NCBI GenBank assembly: GCA_050949175.1
Contig: JBMNFG010000009.1
Coordinates: 434,001 to 498,000 of the forward strand
Length of the DNA: 64,000 nucleotides
Source of the DNA: UBA4971 sp900019985
GTDB lineage: Bacteria; Bacillota; SHA-98; UBA4971
Direction of reading: 5' to 3'
The notes under the pieces were generated by a model that was not told the DNA's origin, ran no database searches, and saw only the letters and a list, made by a program, of their open reading frames with translations. Of this stretch, positions 1 to 7,632 are shown in pieces. The position numbers and the translations under genes are program-made. The number at the start of each line of letters is the position of its first letter. The first letter of the stretch is position 1.

Positions 1-2
1 GT

Positions 3-947
3 AATTACCTTGTTATCGGTCCGGGCCCGGTCCAGAAGCTTGATGAGATGGTTACCGTTGACACCGGCAGAAAAGACGCGGAAGGATCATTCTTGTTGAC
101 CGCAGTGACCAGCGCTCCGGCAGGGCTCCCTTCGTTAATCCTCGCCCTTATTTCCCCTGACATTGACGTCATAAAGAGGTCACAAGAGATTCCTAAAGGT
201 ATGGACCTTGAGAGGTATATCAGCATCATGGAAAGCCTGATGCGGGAGAGTCAGGTGGTTGCCGGAGCCGTTGCTCTGGAAAGGCTGGGCTATCCTGTTA
301 AGGTGGAGACTGTTGTCAGGATCGAAGCTGTGTTGGACGCCAGCCCGGCCCGGGATCTACTGGAACAGGGAGATATTATCTTAGCTGTAGATGATAAGCG
401 GGTCTCTACTGCAGATGAAGCAGTTAAGATTATCAGCAGGAGGACACCGGGTGATAAAGTAATGCTCATTGTATCAAGACAGGGAAAGGTCAAGGCTCTC
501 CAGGTTCCGACAGACGTTCATCCTGAGGATCGGACACGCGCTGCTGTGGGAGTTCTTGTCAGTTCCAGCTTGTCGTACGGTTTCCCGATAGACATCAAAA
601 TAGATTCACGTAATGTCAAAGGCTCATCAGGAGGCCTTATGTTTACCCTTGAGATCCTCAACCAGCTGGACCCTGCTGATTTAACAGGAGGTAAGATTAT
701 AGCCGGAACAGGCACTATCGGGCTTGACGGTGTCATAGGCCCTATTGCAGGAGTGAAGCAAAAGATAGTAGCTGCAGAAAGGGGAGGAGCCTCGTATTTT
801 CTCGTTCCTCGCGAGAACCTTGAGTCCGCGGAGGAGATCGGGAAAAGGCTGAAATCCATTGAAGTCATCGGGGTCAGCGACATAGACGAGGCAATCGCAA
901 CATTGGACGACATTGCCAGGAGGAATAAGGAGATAGTTGGCGAATAA
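3..947 (+). CDS. PDZ and Lon-type (S16) serine protease, YlbL/SepM-like, 5' partial
   Basis: The reading frame is open from base 3, and residues before the first ATG (base 48) fit the family, so the true start lies left of the window. A PDZ domain (about residues 90-150 of the visible part) precedes an S16 Lon-type protease domain. The catalytic Ser lies in SSGGLMFTLEI and the Lys in GVKQKIVAAERGG. Known relatives (YlbL of Bacillus, SepM of streptococci) are membrane-anchored extracytoplasmic proteases; the N-terminal anchor would be in the missing part. There is no AAA+ ATPase domain, which separates it from true Lon. Substrate unknown. The LysM protein gene follows 45 bases later. Confidence 0.85.
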   Translation, partial: NYLVIGPGPVQKLDEMVTVDTGRKDAEGSFLLTAVTSAPAGLPSLILALISPDIDVIKRSQEIPKGMDLERYISIMESLMRESQVVAGAVALERLGYPVKVETVVRIEAVLDASPARDLLEQGDIILAVDDKRVSTADEAVKIISRRTPGDKVMLIVSRQGKVKALQVPTDVHPEDRTRAAVGVLVSSSLSYGFPIDIKIDSRNVKGSSGGLMFTLEILNQLDPADLTGGKIIAGTGTIGLDGVIGPIAGVKQKIVAAERGGASYFLVPRENLESAEEIGKRLKSIEVIGVSDIDEAIATLDDIARRNKEIVGE

Positions 948-992
948 TAGGAAGACAAGAAATCAATTCCTGGTTTCAGGGGGCGATTTATT

Positions 993-1877
993 TTGGCGCT
1001 CTTGCATGGGAGAGCTGGACGACGAGGGATTCTCATTGCTCTCGTTTTATTGTTAGTTTGTATGTGTTTACCTTTTGCAGCCAGTGCTCACACTGTGCTG
1101 AAGCATGGAATGAGGGGTGAATCCGTTCGCGAGCTCCAGGATATCTTGAACATCCTGGGGTTTTTAGATGAGGGAAGCGACGGAGTCTTCGGTGACAGGA
1201 CAAGACAGGCCGTGATTGCTTTTCAAAAAGCTAACGGTTTGACTGTTGACGGTATTGTAGGTGCTGACACATGGAGTCTCCTTGAAGCGGAAATGGCGCG
1301 CCCGAGGCTGGAAACGTACATAGTCAACCAAGGGGATACCCTCTACGACCTTGCCAGATTGCTGGGTGTCTCCGTTGATGAGCTTGCAGCCATCAATAAC
1401 ATATCTAATCCTGCCCTTATCAGGGTCGGGCAAGAGCTTCTGATTCCTGTTACGGGTATCGCATCCAGAGGAAAGCCTGGAGCCGCCGAGATGCTCCACT
1501 GGGATACGGCGAATCGCATTTTTAAGGTTGGCAGCATAGTTACGGTAATTGATGTCAGGACAGGCCTTACGTTTCGTGTAAGAAGAAGGGGAGGGAGCCT
1601 GCACGCTGACGTGGAACCGTATACGAAAGAAGACACTGCTATGATGAAAAGGATATGCGGTGGAAGCTGGACCTGGAACAGGAGGCCTATTATAGTTCAG
1701 GTAAGCGGGCGCAGGATAGCAGCTTCGATGAATGGAATGCCACACGGAGGCCAGACTATTACCGACAACAACTTTAACGGCCATTTTTGCATACACTTTC
1801 TCGGTAGTAAGCTTCATAACTCAGGAAAGTCTTGCTCCCAGCACCAGGCATGTGTAAAGGAGGCTGCCGCAAGCTGA
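993..1877 (+). CDS. Secreted peptidoglycan-binding protein with PG-binding and LysM domains
   Basis: 294 residues from a TTG start behind a purine-rich site (CAGGGGG). Residues 1-32 form a signal peptide (RRG, hydrophobic core, then ASA). Residues about 36-85 are a PG-binding_1 domain (LKHGMRGESVRELQDILNIL). Residues about 107-152 are a LysM domain (YIVNQGDTLYDLARLLGVS...IRVGQELLIP). The C-terminal 130 residues form a further domain ending in a motif with GHFCIHFLGSKLH. I do not recognise it as a known hydrolase, though it recurs in clostridial LysM proteins as I remember them. The product is probably exported and bound to cell wall or spore cortex. It may be cotranscribed with the upstream protease gene. 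Function beyond wall binding is not established. Confidence 0.8.
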   Translation: MALLHGRAGRRGILIALVLLLVCMCLPFAASAHTVLKHGMRGESVRELQDILNILGFLDEGSDGVFGDRTRQAVIAFQKANGLTVDGIVGADTWSLLEAEMARPRLETYIVNQGDTLYDLARLLGVSVDELAAINNISNPALIRVGQELLIPVTGIASRGKPGAAEMLHWDTANRIFKVGSIVTVIDVRTGLTFRVRRRGGSLHADVEPYTKEDTAMMKRICGGSWTWNRRPIIVQVSGRRIAASMNGMPHGGQTITDNNFNGHFCIHFLGSKLHNSGKSCSQHQACVKEAAAS

Positions 1878-1899
1878 TTCTGAAGCGCCGTCTTTCCGG

Positions 1900-1928
1900 T
1901 TGACTGAAGCGCTACTCTGTTCTATAAT
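1900..1928 (+). promoter_or_regulatory. SigA-type promoter of the DUF177-rpmF unit
   Basis: TTGACT (1900-1905), 17 bases, then TATAAT (1923-1928): a near-consensus vegetative promoter. Transcription would begin near 1935, about 22 bases before the GTG at 1957. The upstream TTG at 1900 is therefore the -35 element and not a start codon. Confidence 0.8.
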
Positions 1929-1956
1929 TCAACATGTCTTGCAGGGGGGTGCTTCT

Positions 1957-2484
1957 GTGATAATAGACATATCCACGATAAAGGATACAAAAGGCGCAAG
2001 TTTTGAAGCGGAACTGGAAGGGCCTCCGGAGCCGATGGAAGTAGCCGGTGTACCCCTAAAACCGATGACTCCTGTACATGTTGTAGCGAAAGCGACATCT
2101 ACCGGGCATAAAACCATTCTTATTCAGGGAAAGGCAAAAGCAAGATTTAAGGCTGAGTGCCACAGATGTTTAAAGGAATTCGTATTGGATGTTGAGACAG
2201 GGTTCGAGGAGCAGTATCATAAGGGGTCTGCCAGGCCTCAGGCAGTGTCCGAACACGAAGAAGATGAGATCTTGACTTACATCGGAGATTTCGTAGATAT
2301 TTCTAAGGAAGTCAACTCTCATCTGGCCCTAGCCCTTCCTATTCAGCTGGTTTGTTCTGCAGAGTGTAAAGGCCTCTGCTCTGTTTGCGGTAAAAACTTG
2401 AATGAGGGAGAGTGCGGATGTTCCGTGGACGAGGGAGATATCCGCCTTGCACCTCTTCGTCAGCTTTATGAGAAGCAAGCTTAA
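1957..2484 (+). CDS. DUF177 / YceD-family protein
   Basis: 175 residues from GTG 1957, which has CAGGGGGG just upstream. A longer frame exists but would begin inside the promoter. The C-terminal part has a zinc-finger-like set of cysteines (AECKGLCSVCGKNLNEGECGC) and an earlier C-x2-C-like pair around AECHRCLKEF, typical of bacterial YceD/DUF177 proteins. The family is almost always next to rpmF, as here. It is linked to 23S rRNA and L32 accumulation in plants and E. coli, so a ribosome-assembly role is likely but not shown. Confidence 0.85.
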   Translation: MIIDISTIKDTKGASFEAELEGPPEPMEVAGVPLKPMTPVHVVAKATSTGHKTILIQGKAKARFKAECHRCLKEFVLDVETGFEEQYHKGSARPQAVSEHEEDEILTYIGDFVDISKEVNSHLALALPIQLVCSAECKGLCSVCGKNLNEGECGCSVDEGDIRLAPLRQLYEKQA

Positions 2485-2516
2485 AGACGAGTTTCTGGGA
2501 CTGGAGTGAGAATTAA

Positions 2517-2708
2517 GTGGCAAATCCAACAGGAAAATGGGGTAAATCGAGAACAAGGAAACATCGCGCTAATTGGAAGATTGAAGCGCCGAAGCTTATT
2601 GAGTGTGAAAGGTGCCATGCCATGAGAATGCCACACAGAGTATGTCTTGAGTGTGGCTACTATGACGGACGACAGATTATCTCTGTGGAAGAGAAGAAGA
2701 AGGCTTAG
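2517..2708 (+). CDS. rpmF: Ribosomal protein L32
   Basis: 63 residues from GTG 2517. The basic N-terminus (ANPTGKWGKSRTRKHRANW) and the two zinc-binding pairs (CERCHAM and CLECGYY) identify bL32 of the large subunit; this is the C+ zinc-binding form. It follows the DUF177 gene by 32 bases and is probably cotranscribed from the promoter at 1900. A terminator lies 40 bases downstream. Confidence 0.95.
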   Translation: MANPTGKWGKSRTRKHRANWKIEAPKLIECERCHAMRMPHRVCLECGYYDGRQIISVEEKKKA

Positions 2709-2747
2709 GCGCCGCGACTCACCGGATATTCCGCTTTCTTGTCTAAG

Positions 2748-2780
2748 AAAGGCCGGCAGTATGTTGCACGGCCTTTTGTC
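2748..2780 (+). terminator. Rho-independent terminator after rpmF
   Basis: Perfect 8-base stem AAAGGCCG (2748-2755) and CGGCCTTT (2769-2776) with a 13-base loop, followed by TTTTGTCATTTC. It ends the DUF177-rpmF unit and isolates it from the fapR-fab operon. Confidence 0.75.
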
Positions 2781-2807
2781 ATTTCCCTTCAAAATGCCGA
2801 TTCCATC

Positions 2808-2837
2808 TTGCATGTTGCATAAGGTGCAATATATACT
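2808..2837 (+). promoter_or_regulatory. Putative SigA promoter of the fapR-plsX-fab operon
   Basis: TTGCAT (2808-2813), 18 bases, TATACT (2832-2837). The predicted start of transcription (about 2844) falls inside the FapR operator. A second perfect -10 hexamer, TATAAT at 2867-2872, has only weak -35 matches, which would also lie in the operator. Confidence 0.55.
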
Positions 2838-2841
2838 AGTT

Positions 2842-2858
2842 TTAGTATCTGATATTAA
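2842..2858 (+). promoter_or_regulatory. FapR operator
   Basis: TTAGTATCTGATATTAA is a 17-base near-perfect palindrome. It matches the known FapR box of Bacillus (TTAGTA...TACTAA type). It overlaps the presumed transcription start of the operon that begins with fapR, so the circuit is probably autoregulated and relieved by malonyl-CoA, as in B. subtilis. Confidence 0.85.
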
Positions 2859-2917
2859 GACTTGGTTATAATCCTAATGATCCTCTTATCATATTTGCTG
2901 CTGAGAGTTGATGACAT

Positions 2918-3517
2918 GTGAAGCCTAAGCTGGAGAAGGCGGATCGCCTGAGGCGCGTTAGACAGGTCATAGAAGAAGACCCGTTCATAACCGACAAAGA
3001 ACTGGCATCTTTGTTTGGAGTTAGCATCCAGACCGTACGTCTTGACAGGCTGGAGCTGGGAATTCCTGAATCCCGTGAGCGCACAAGGAGACTGGCTGAG
3101 GAAGCCACAAATAAGGTGCGTTCAGTGGAAACAGGAGAAGTCATCGGAGAACTAATCGATGTGAAGCTTGGCGAAGAAGGCATATCCATACTTGAGACCG
3201 CAAAAGACATGGCTTTTCAGAGGACCTCCATTGTTCGAGGGCACCATATTTTTGCGCAGGCAAACTCGTTAGCTGTTGCACTTGTGGATGCAGAGGTTGC
3301 CCTTACAGGCACTGCAAGAGTGAAATACTTAAGGCCGGTTAAGGCAGGAGAACGTCTTGTGGCAAAAGCGGAGGTTTTGACGAGAAGCGGAAGGCGACAT
3401 GTGGTCAAAGTCACGACCAAAGCCGGCCATGAAGAAGTCTTTATCGGAGAATTCACAGTGTTTGCAGTGGAAGAACATGAATCATCCAGTCAAGACTCAA
3501 GGAGGGGTTCCGATTGA
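2918..3517 (+). CDS. fapR: Transcription factor FapR, fatty-acid and phospholipid synthesis repressor
   Basis: 199 residues from GTG 2918. The N-terminal DeoR-like helix-turn-helix is at about residues 20-50 (ITDKELASLFGVSIQTVRLDR). A hot-dog fold effector domain (about 70-185; HHIFAQANSLAVALVDAEVALTGTA) binds malonyl-CoA in the known family. The protein blocks transcription until malonyl-CoA accumulates. It is first in the plsX-fab operon and has a FapR box in its own promoter. The stop overlaps the plsX TTG start by four bases. Length and domain order match B. subtilis FapR. Confidence 0.95.
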   Translation: MKPKLEKADRLRRVRQVIEEDPFITDKELASLFGVSIQTVRLDRLELGIPESRERTRRLAEEATNKVRSVETGEVIGELIDVKLGEEGISILETAKDMAFQRTSIVRGHHIFAQANSLAVALVDAEVALTGTARVKYLRPVKAGERLVAKAEVLTRSGRRHVVKVTTKAGHEEVFIGEFTVFAVEEHESSSQDSRRGSD

Positions 3518-4533
3518 GAATTGCCCTTGATGCAATGGGAGGAGACTTTGCACCGCGTGAGACAGTTAAAGGTGCGCTGCTTGCCGCAGAGGAGCTTGGC
3601 GTTGAGGTAATCCTTGTAGGAGTGCAAGACGATATTGAAAGGGAGCTTGCTAGGGCAGGCGCAAATCGTGACAACTTATCTATTGTGCATGCACAGCAAG
3701 TCATTCCAATGGACGAATCCCATCCTGTAGAGGCGCTAAGGAGAATGCGCGATTCTTCCATACTGGCGGCATGCAACCTAGTGGCGCAGGGGGACGCAGA
3801 TGCAGTGGTATCTGCAGGCAATACAGGTGCAATGATGGCAAGTGCAATTCTAAGGTTGAAAAGGCTGGAAGGTGCAGATAGACCTGCGATTGCCATACCA
3901 TTTCCCACAACGGCAGGGTATTGCTTTGTGGTAGATGCAGGTGCGAATTCAGAGTCCAGGCCCCACCATTTATTGAGTTTTGCTCTTATGGGAGATGCCT
4001 ATGCCAGACAGATCGGTAAGGAGAATCCAAGGATCGGTTTGCTCAATATGGGAGAGGAATCTACTAAGGGCACAGAATTGCAGGTTCAGGCCTATGAATT
4101 AATCGCAAAATCCGGCTGTAATTTCATTGGAAATATCGAAGGTAAAGATATTCCCATGGGACATGCTGATGTCGTTGTTACAGACGGTTTCACCGGGAAT
4201 ATCGTTTTGAAGCTGGCTGAAGGTGTAGGCGAAGCCATGGTAAAGATACTCAAGGCATCTGTTGAAAAGAGCCTTATCTCAAAATTAGGAGCGCTTTTGA
4301 TGCGTCCTGCATTGAGATCCCTCAAAAGCAAAATGGACTATTCGGAGTACGGGGGTGCGCTGCTCCTGGGTGTTAACGGGGTTACAGTCATTGCTCACGG
4401 ACGGTCCAATGCCAAAGCCATCAAGAATGCAATACGAACAGCCAAAGATGCCGTTTCAGGCAATGTTATAGAATCCATTGCCCAACGTCTTCAGACAGGC
4501 GGTTCTGACAGGGGAGATAGCCTTGACAACTAA
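3514..4533 (+). CDS. plsX: Phosphate acyltransferase PlsX
   Basis: 339 residues from TTG 3514 behind AAGGAGGGG. The start MRIALDAMGGDFAP, the segment VSAGNTGAMMASA and the C-terminal VNGVTVIAHGRS are hallmarks of PlsX. The enzyme converts acyl-ACP and phosphate to acyl-phosphate at the membrane, the first step of phospholipid synthesis in most Gram-positive bacteria (PlsY then makes lysophosphatidate; plsY is not in this window). It overlaps fapR by 4 bases and fabH by 11 bases. Confidence 0.95.
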   Translation: MRIALDAMGGDFAPRETVKGALLAAEELGVEVILVGVQDDIERELARAGANRDNLSIVHAQQVIPMDESHPVEALRRMRDSSILAACNLVAQGDADAVVSAGNTGAMMASAILRLKRLEGADRPAIAIPFPTTAGYCFVVDAGANSESRPHHLLSFALMGDAYARQIGKENPRIGLLNMGEESTKGTELQVQAYELIAKSGCNFIGNIEGKDIPMGHADVVVTDGFTGNIVLKLAEGVGEAMVKILKASVEKSLISKLGALLMRPALRSLKSKMDYSEYGGALLLGVNGVTVIAHGRSNAKAIKNAIRTAKDAVSGNVIESIAQRLQTGGSDRGDSLDN

Positions 4534-5530
4534 AGCACCGGTCTTAAGGGGAGCACGTATAGCCGGGACAGGAAGCGCTGTGCCCGACAGGATCCTTACC
4601 AATTTTGACCTTGAGAAGATGGTAGATACAAGCGATGAATGGATTGTGGAACGCACAGGCATCCGGGAGAGGCGAATAGCCTCTGAAGATGTGGTAACAT
4701 CTGACCTCGCATCTCAGGCAGCTCTTCGGGCTCTGGATGATGCAGGAATGACTGCTGAAGAAGTTGACTTGATAATTGTTGCCACAGTTACGCCTGATAC
4801 GATATTCCCGTCATGCGCATGTTGGGTTCAAGCAAAAATCGGGGCCAAGAAAGCCGCTGCTTTCGATATCAGCGCCGGGTGCACAGGGTTTGTGTATGCT
4901 GTTTCCCTCGCGTGGGGCCTTGTGGCGCAAGGCGCGTACGACAGCATCCTTGTAGTCGGAGCTGAGACACTCTCCAGGATCGTGGATTGGGAAGATAGAA
5001 ACACTTGCGTACTGTTCGGTGACGGAGCAGGGGCTGCAGTTGTTAAGCCTTGCGAGCTCGGTGAAGGAATTCTTGAATACGTTCTGAAATCTGACGGAAC
5101 CGGCAGTGATGTCTTGATAATCCCTGCCGGAGGGTCAGGAATGCCTGCATCCCATGAGACTGTGGAATCGAGGCTCCATTACATCAAGATGAAAGGGAAT
5201 CCGGTGTATAGATTTGCAGTACGCGCAATGGTGGAAGCTACCTCTGAAGTCCTTGAGAAGGCAAACTTGAAGATAGAGGATGTAGACTTAATCATTCCGC
5301 ATCAGGCAAATCAGAGGCTGATAGAGCTTGCCGCTGAAAGGCTGGGCGTTCCGGATAAGCTTTATTCCAATGTTGCCAAGTTCGGCAATACATCTGCTGC
5401 CTCTATCCCTATAGCCCTGGACGAGGCAGCCAGGGGAGGCGTGTTGAAGAACGGCGACACCTTAGTGCTGGTGGGGTTCGGAGCAGGCCTTACCTGGGGC
5501 GGAGCGGTGCTTAAGTGGAATAAAGAATAG
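4523..5530 (+). CDS. fabH: 3-oxoacyl-ACP synthase III
   Basis: 335 residues from TTG 4523, which has GGGGAGAT five bases upstream; a longer frame from ATG 4478 would overlap plsX by 56 bases and add unrelated residues. The catalytic Cys is in DISAGCTGFVYA (about residue 120), the His in IIPHQANQR and the Asn in FGNTSAASI, giving the Cys-His-Asn triad of FabH. It condenses an acyl-CoA primer with malonyl-ACP to start fatty-acid synthesis. Branched versus straight primer choice cannot be read from the sequence. Confidence 0.95.
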   Translation: MTTKAPVLRGARIAGTGSAVPDRILTNFDLEKMVDTSDEWIVERTGIRERRIASEDVVTSDLASQAALRALDDAGMTAEEVDLIIVATVTPDTIFPSCACWVQAKIGAKKAAAFDISAGCTGFVYAVSLAWGLVAQGAYDSILVVGAETLSRIVDWEDRNTCVLFGDGAGAAVVKPCELGEGILEYVLKSDGTGSDVLIIPAGGSGMPASHETVESRLHYIKMKGNPVYRFAVRAMVEATSEVLEKANLKIEDVDLIIPHQANQRLIELAAERLGVPDKLYSNVAKFGNTSAASIPIALDEAARGGVLKNGDTLVLVGFGAGLTWGGAVLKWNKE

Positions 5531-5561
5531 GAAAACAAAGAGTCAGAGGCGGTGGCAGGCA

Positions 5562-6521
5562 TTGGGTGACAGCCGCGAGAAGCTGGCATTTGTCTTCCCG
5601 GGGCAAGGATGCCAAAAGGTCGGCATGGGGAAGGAACTACAAGATAACTATGAGGCTGCAAGAAAGGTTTTTCAAGAGGCAGATCAGGCTTTAGGGTTCT
5701 CAGTGTCAAGGTTATGTTTTGAAGGGCCTATGGAAGACTTGACGCTGACAAAAAACGCTCAGCCTGCAATCGTTGCTGCGTCTGTTGCTGCCTTTGCTGT
5801 CGTGAGGTCTCTGGGAGTTGTGCCCGATGTCGTAAGCGGCCACAGTGTCGGCGAGTACGCTGCTCTGGTGGCCTCAGGCGTACTTTCATTGAAGGATGCT
5901 CTGAGGCTTGTCAGGATTCGAGGCGAGCTAATGGAGAAAGCCTGTCCTCCCGGGGTAGGCGGGATGTCTGCTGTAATAGGTTTGGACAGAGAAGGCGTTA
6001 TTTCAGCTTGCCGGGAAGCTCGCCGAGCAGGATGGGTTCAACCTGCCAATTTCAATTCGCCCACTCAGATTGTGATATCAGGAGAGCTTCAGGGCCTCAG
6101 GAAGGCAAAGGAGTTGTGTCTTGCCAAGGGTGCACGGAGGGTAATCCCTCTTAGAGTCAGCGGTCCGTTCCATTCAAAGATGATGGAGCCTGCCGGGCTC
6201 GAGTTAGGATCTCACCTGGAAAATACAAATTTCGATACACCTCGAATTCCGCAGGTTATGAATATTGACGGTAAAATGTCCGAATCCGGGGCAAGGATAA
6301 AAGAAGCTATCAAGGGACAGATCTCCCAGCCTGTCCTCTGGGAGGATTGTGTGGGGGAAATGTGGAAATACGGTGTCCGCACCTTTATTCAACTGGGTCC
6401 CGGCAAAGCCCTGATAGGACTGATCCGCGAGATTCAGCCTGAGGCTTGTGCAGTTGCTTTTGACGGGACTGCTCCGGTAGATGACGTCTTAAGATCCGTC
6501 AGGGAGGTTTTCAGGCAATGA
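5562..6521 (+). CDS. fabD: Malonyl-CoA:ACP transacylase
   Basis: 319 residues from TTG 5562 with only a weak ribosome site. FVFPGQGCQKVGMG near the N-terminus, the nucleophile in SGHSVGEYAAL (about residue 92) and the His in SGPFHSKMM (about residue 205) define FabD. It loads malonyl groups onto ACP. The end overlaps fabG in an ATGA arrangement. Confidence 0.95.
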   Translation: MGDSREKLAFVFPGQGCQKVGMGKELQDNYEAARKVFQEADQALGFSVSRLCFEGPMEDLTLTKNAQPAIVAASVAAFAVVRSLGVVPDVVSGHSVGEYAALVASGVLSLKDALRLVRIRGELMEKACPPGVGGMSAVIGLDREGVISACREARRAGWVQPANFNSPTQIVISGELQGLRKAKELCLAKGARRVIPLRVSGPFHSKMMEPAGLELGSHLENTNFDTPRIPQVMNIDGKMSESGARIKEAIKGQISQPVLWEDCVGEMWKYGVRTFIQLGPGKALIGLIREIQPEACAVAFDGTAPVDDVLRSVREVFRQ

Positions 6522-7261
6522 GGATGAAAGATAAAGTTGCCATTGTCACAGGGGCTTCAGGTGGGCTCGGTTCCGAGATAGCCAGGGCTTTCGGGAGGGA
6601 AGGCGCGCATGTTGTCGCAATTGCCGGACGAAGCCTTGAAGCTGCGGAGAAGTTGGCAGAGGAGATAGTCGCCGAAGGAGGCACGGCTTTCGCAAAGAGT
6701 GTGGATGTCAGTTCTTCTGCCTCCGTTGAGGAGGCTGTCTCCGAAATCCACGATAGATTAGGCCGTATAGATGTCCTTGTTAATAATGCGGGCATAAACC
6801 TTGACAACTTCCTTATCAGAATGACTGATGAGGAGTGGAAGGAAGTCCTCGATGTCAACTTAGCCGGGACATTCTACTTTATGAGGTCAGTAGGTAGAAG
6901 GATGTTCAGGCAGAGATACGGTAGAATAGTAAACATCTCGTCTGTCGTAGGTATTCTTGGCAATCCGGGTCAATGCAATTACTCAGCGTCAAAAGCAGGC
7001 ATCATCGGCCTTACCAAAGCTGCTGCAAGAGAACTTGCCATGCGCGGGGTTACTGTAAACGCTGTTGCTCCTGGGTTTATTGACGCAGGTATGACAACAA
7101 GGTTGAGTGATAATCTCAAGGAGAGCCTGATAAAGCATGTCCCCCTTGGCAGGGCCGGTTCTGCAGTAGATGTAGCAGAAGCCTGTCTATTCTTAGCTTC
7201 TGATGCTGCCGGCTACATAACAGGCCAGGTGTTGTGTGTAGACGGCGGTTTTGCAATGTAA
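6518..7261 (+). CDS. fabG: 3-oxoacyl-ACP reductase
   Basis: 247 residues, ATG overlapping the fabD stop. It is a short-chain dehydrogenase with the TGASGGLG nucleotide-binding motif, NNAG, a catalytic Ser (NISSVVG) and the YSASKAG active-site Tyr-Lys pair. The C-terminus ITGQVLCVDGGFAM is typical of FabG. It reduces 3-oxoacyl-ACP with NADPH. Place in the operon between fabD and acpP supports the call over other SDR enzymes. Confidence 0.95.
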   Translation: MRMKDKVAIVTGASGGLGSEIARAFGREGAHVVAIAGRSLEAAEKLAEEIVAEGGTAFAKSVDVSSSASVEEAVSEIHDRLGRIDVLVNNAGINLDNFLIRMTDEEWKEVLDVNLAGTFYFMRSVGRRMFRQRYGRIVNISSVVGILGNPGQCNYSASKAGIIGLTKAAARELAMRGVTVNAVAPGFIDAGMTTRLSDNLKESLIKHVPLGRAGSAVDVAEACLFLASDAAGYITGQVLCVDGGFAM

Positions 7262-7312
7262 ATGATTACTTAAAGTGACATGCACGAAATCCAATAGAAG
7301 GAGGTGAATAAA

Positions 7313-7576
7313 ATGGCAGACATGCAAGATAGGGCAGAGGAAGTCTTTGCCAAAGTGAAAGACATAATAGTCAAGGAAACCAGGGTCGATGAGGCGTCTG
7401 TAACTCCTGATGCTACAATGAACGATCTTTACGCTGATTCTGCTACCAGGATGAGCATCGGTGATGAGCTTGACAGAGAGTTCGACCTTGGGCTCCTCGA
7501 TGTCGATCTCGCAGAGGACACGACTGTGCAGGATATTGTCGACTTTATCGTGGAGCGGCTGGCGGAATCTGAATAG
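7313..7576 (+). CDS. acpP: Acyl carrier protein, divergent
   Basis: 87 residues from ATG 7313 with AAGGAGG nine bases upstream (a GTG at 7304 lies in the ribosome site itself). The phosphopantetheine serine is Ser43 in LYADSATRMSIGDELDREFDL. The usual motif is DSLD, so the residues after the Ser (Ala-Thr) differ from the common Leu-Asp. The acidic helical character and location between fabG and fabF fit the housekeeping ACP. Some specialised ACPs look similar, but no other acp is in the operon. Confidence 0.85.
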   Translation: MADMQDRAEEVFAKVKDIIVKETRVDEASVTPDATMNDLYADSATRMSIGDELDREFDLGLLDVDLAEDTTVQDIVDFIVERLAESE

Positions 7577-7632
7577 AAGACGATTAGTCTGAAATCACAG
7601 GAAAGGCACACGAGGGAGTGTGGGGTGAAGGT

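Noticed and set aside
1164..1817. Long antisense open frame opposite the LysM gene
   Set aside because: No ribosome site and no family motifs; it lies wholly within a convincing + strand gene. The same holds for similar antisense frames opposite fabF, hslU and hydA.
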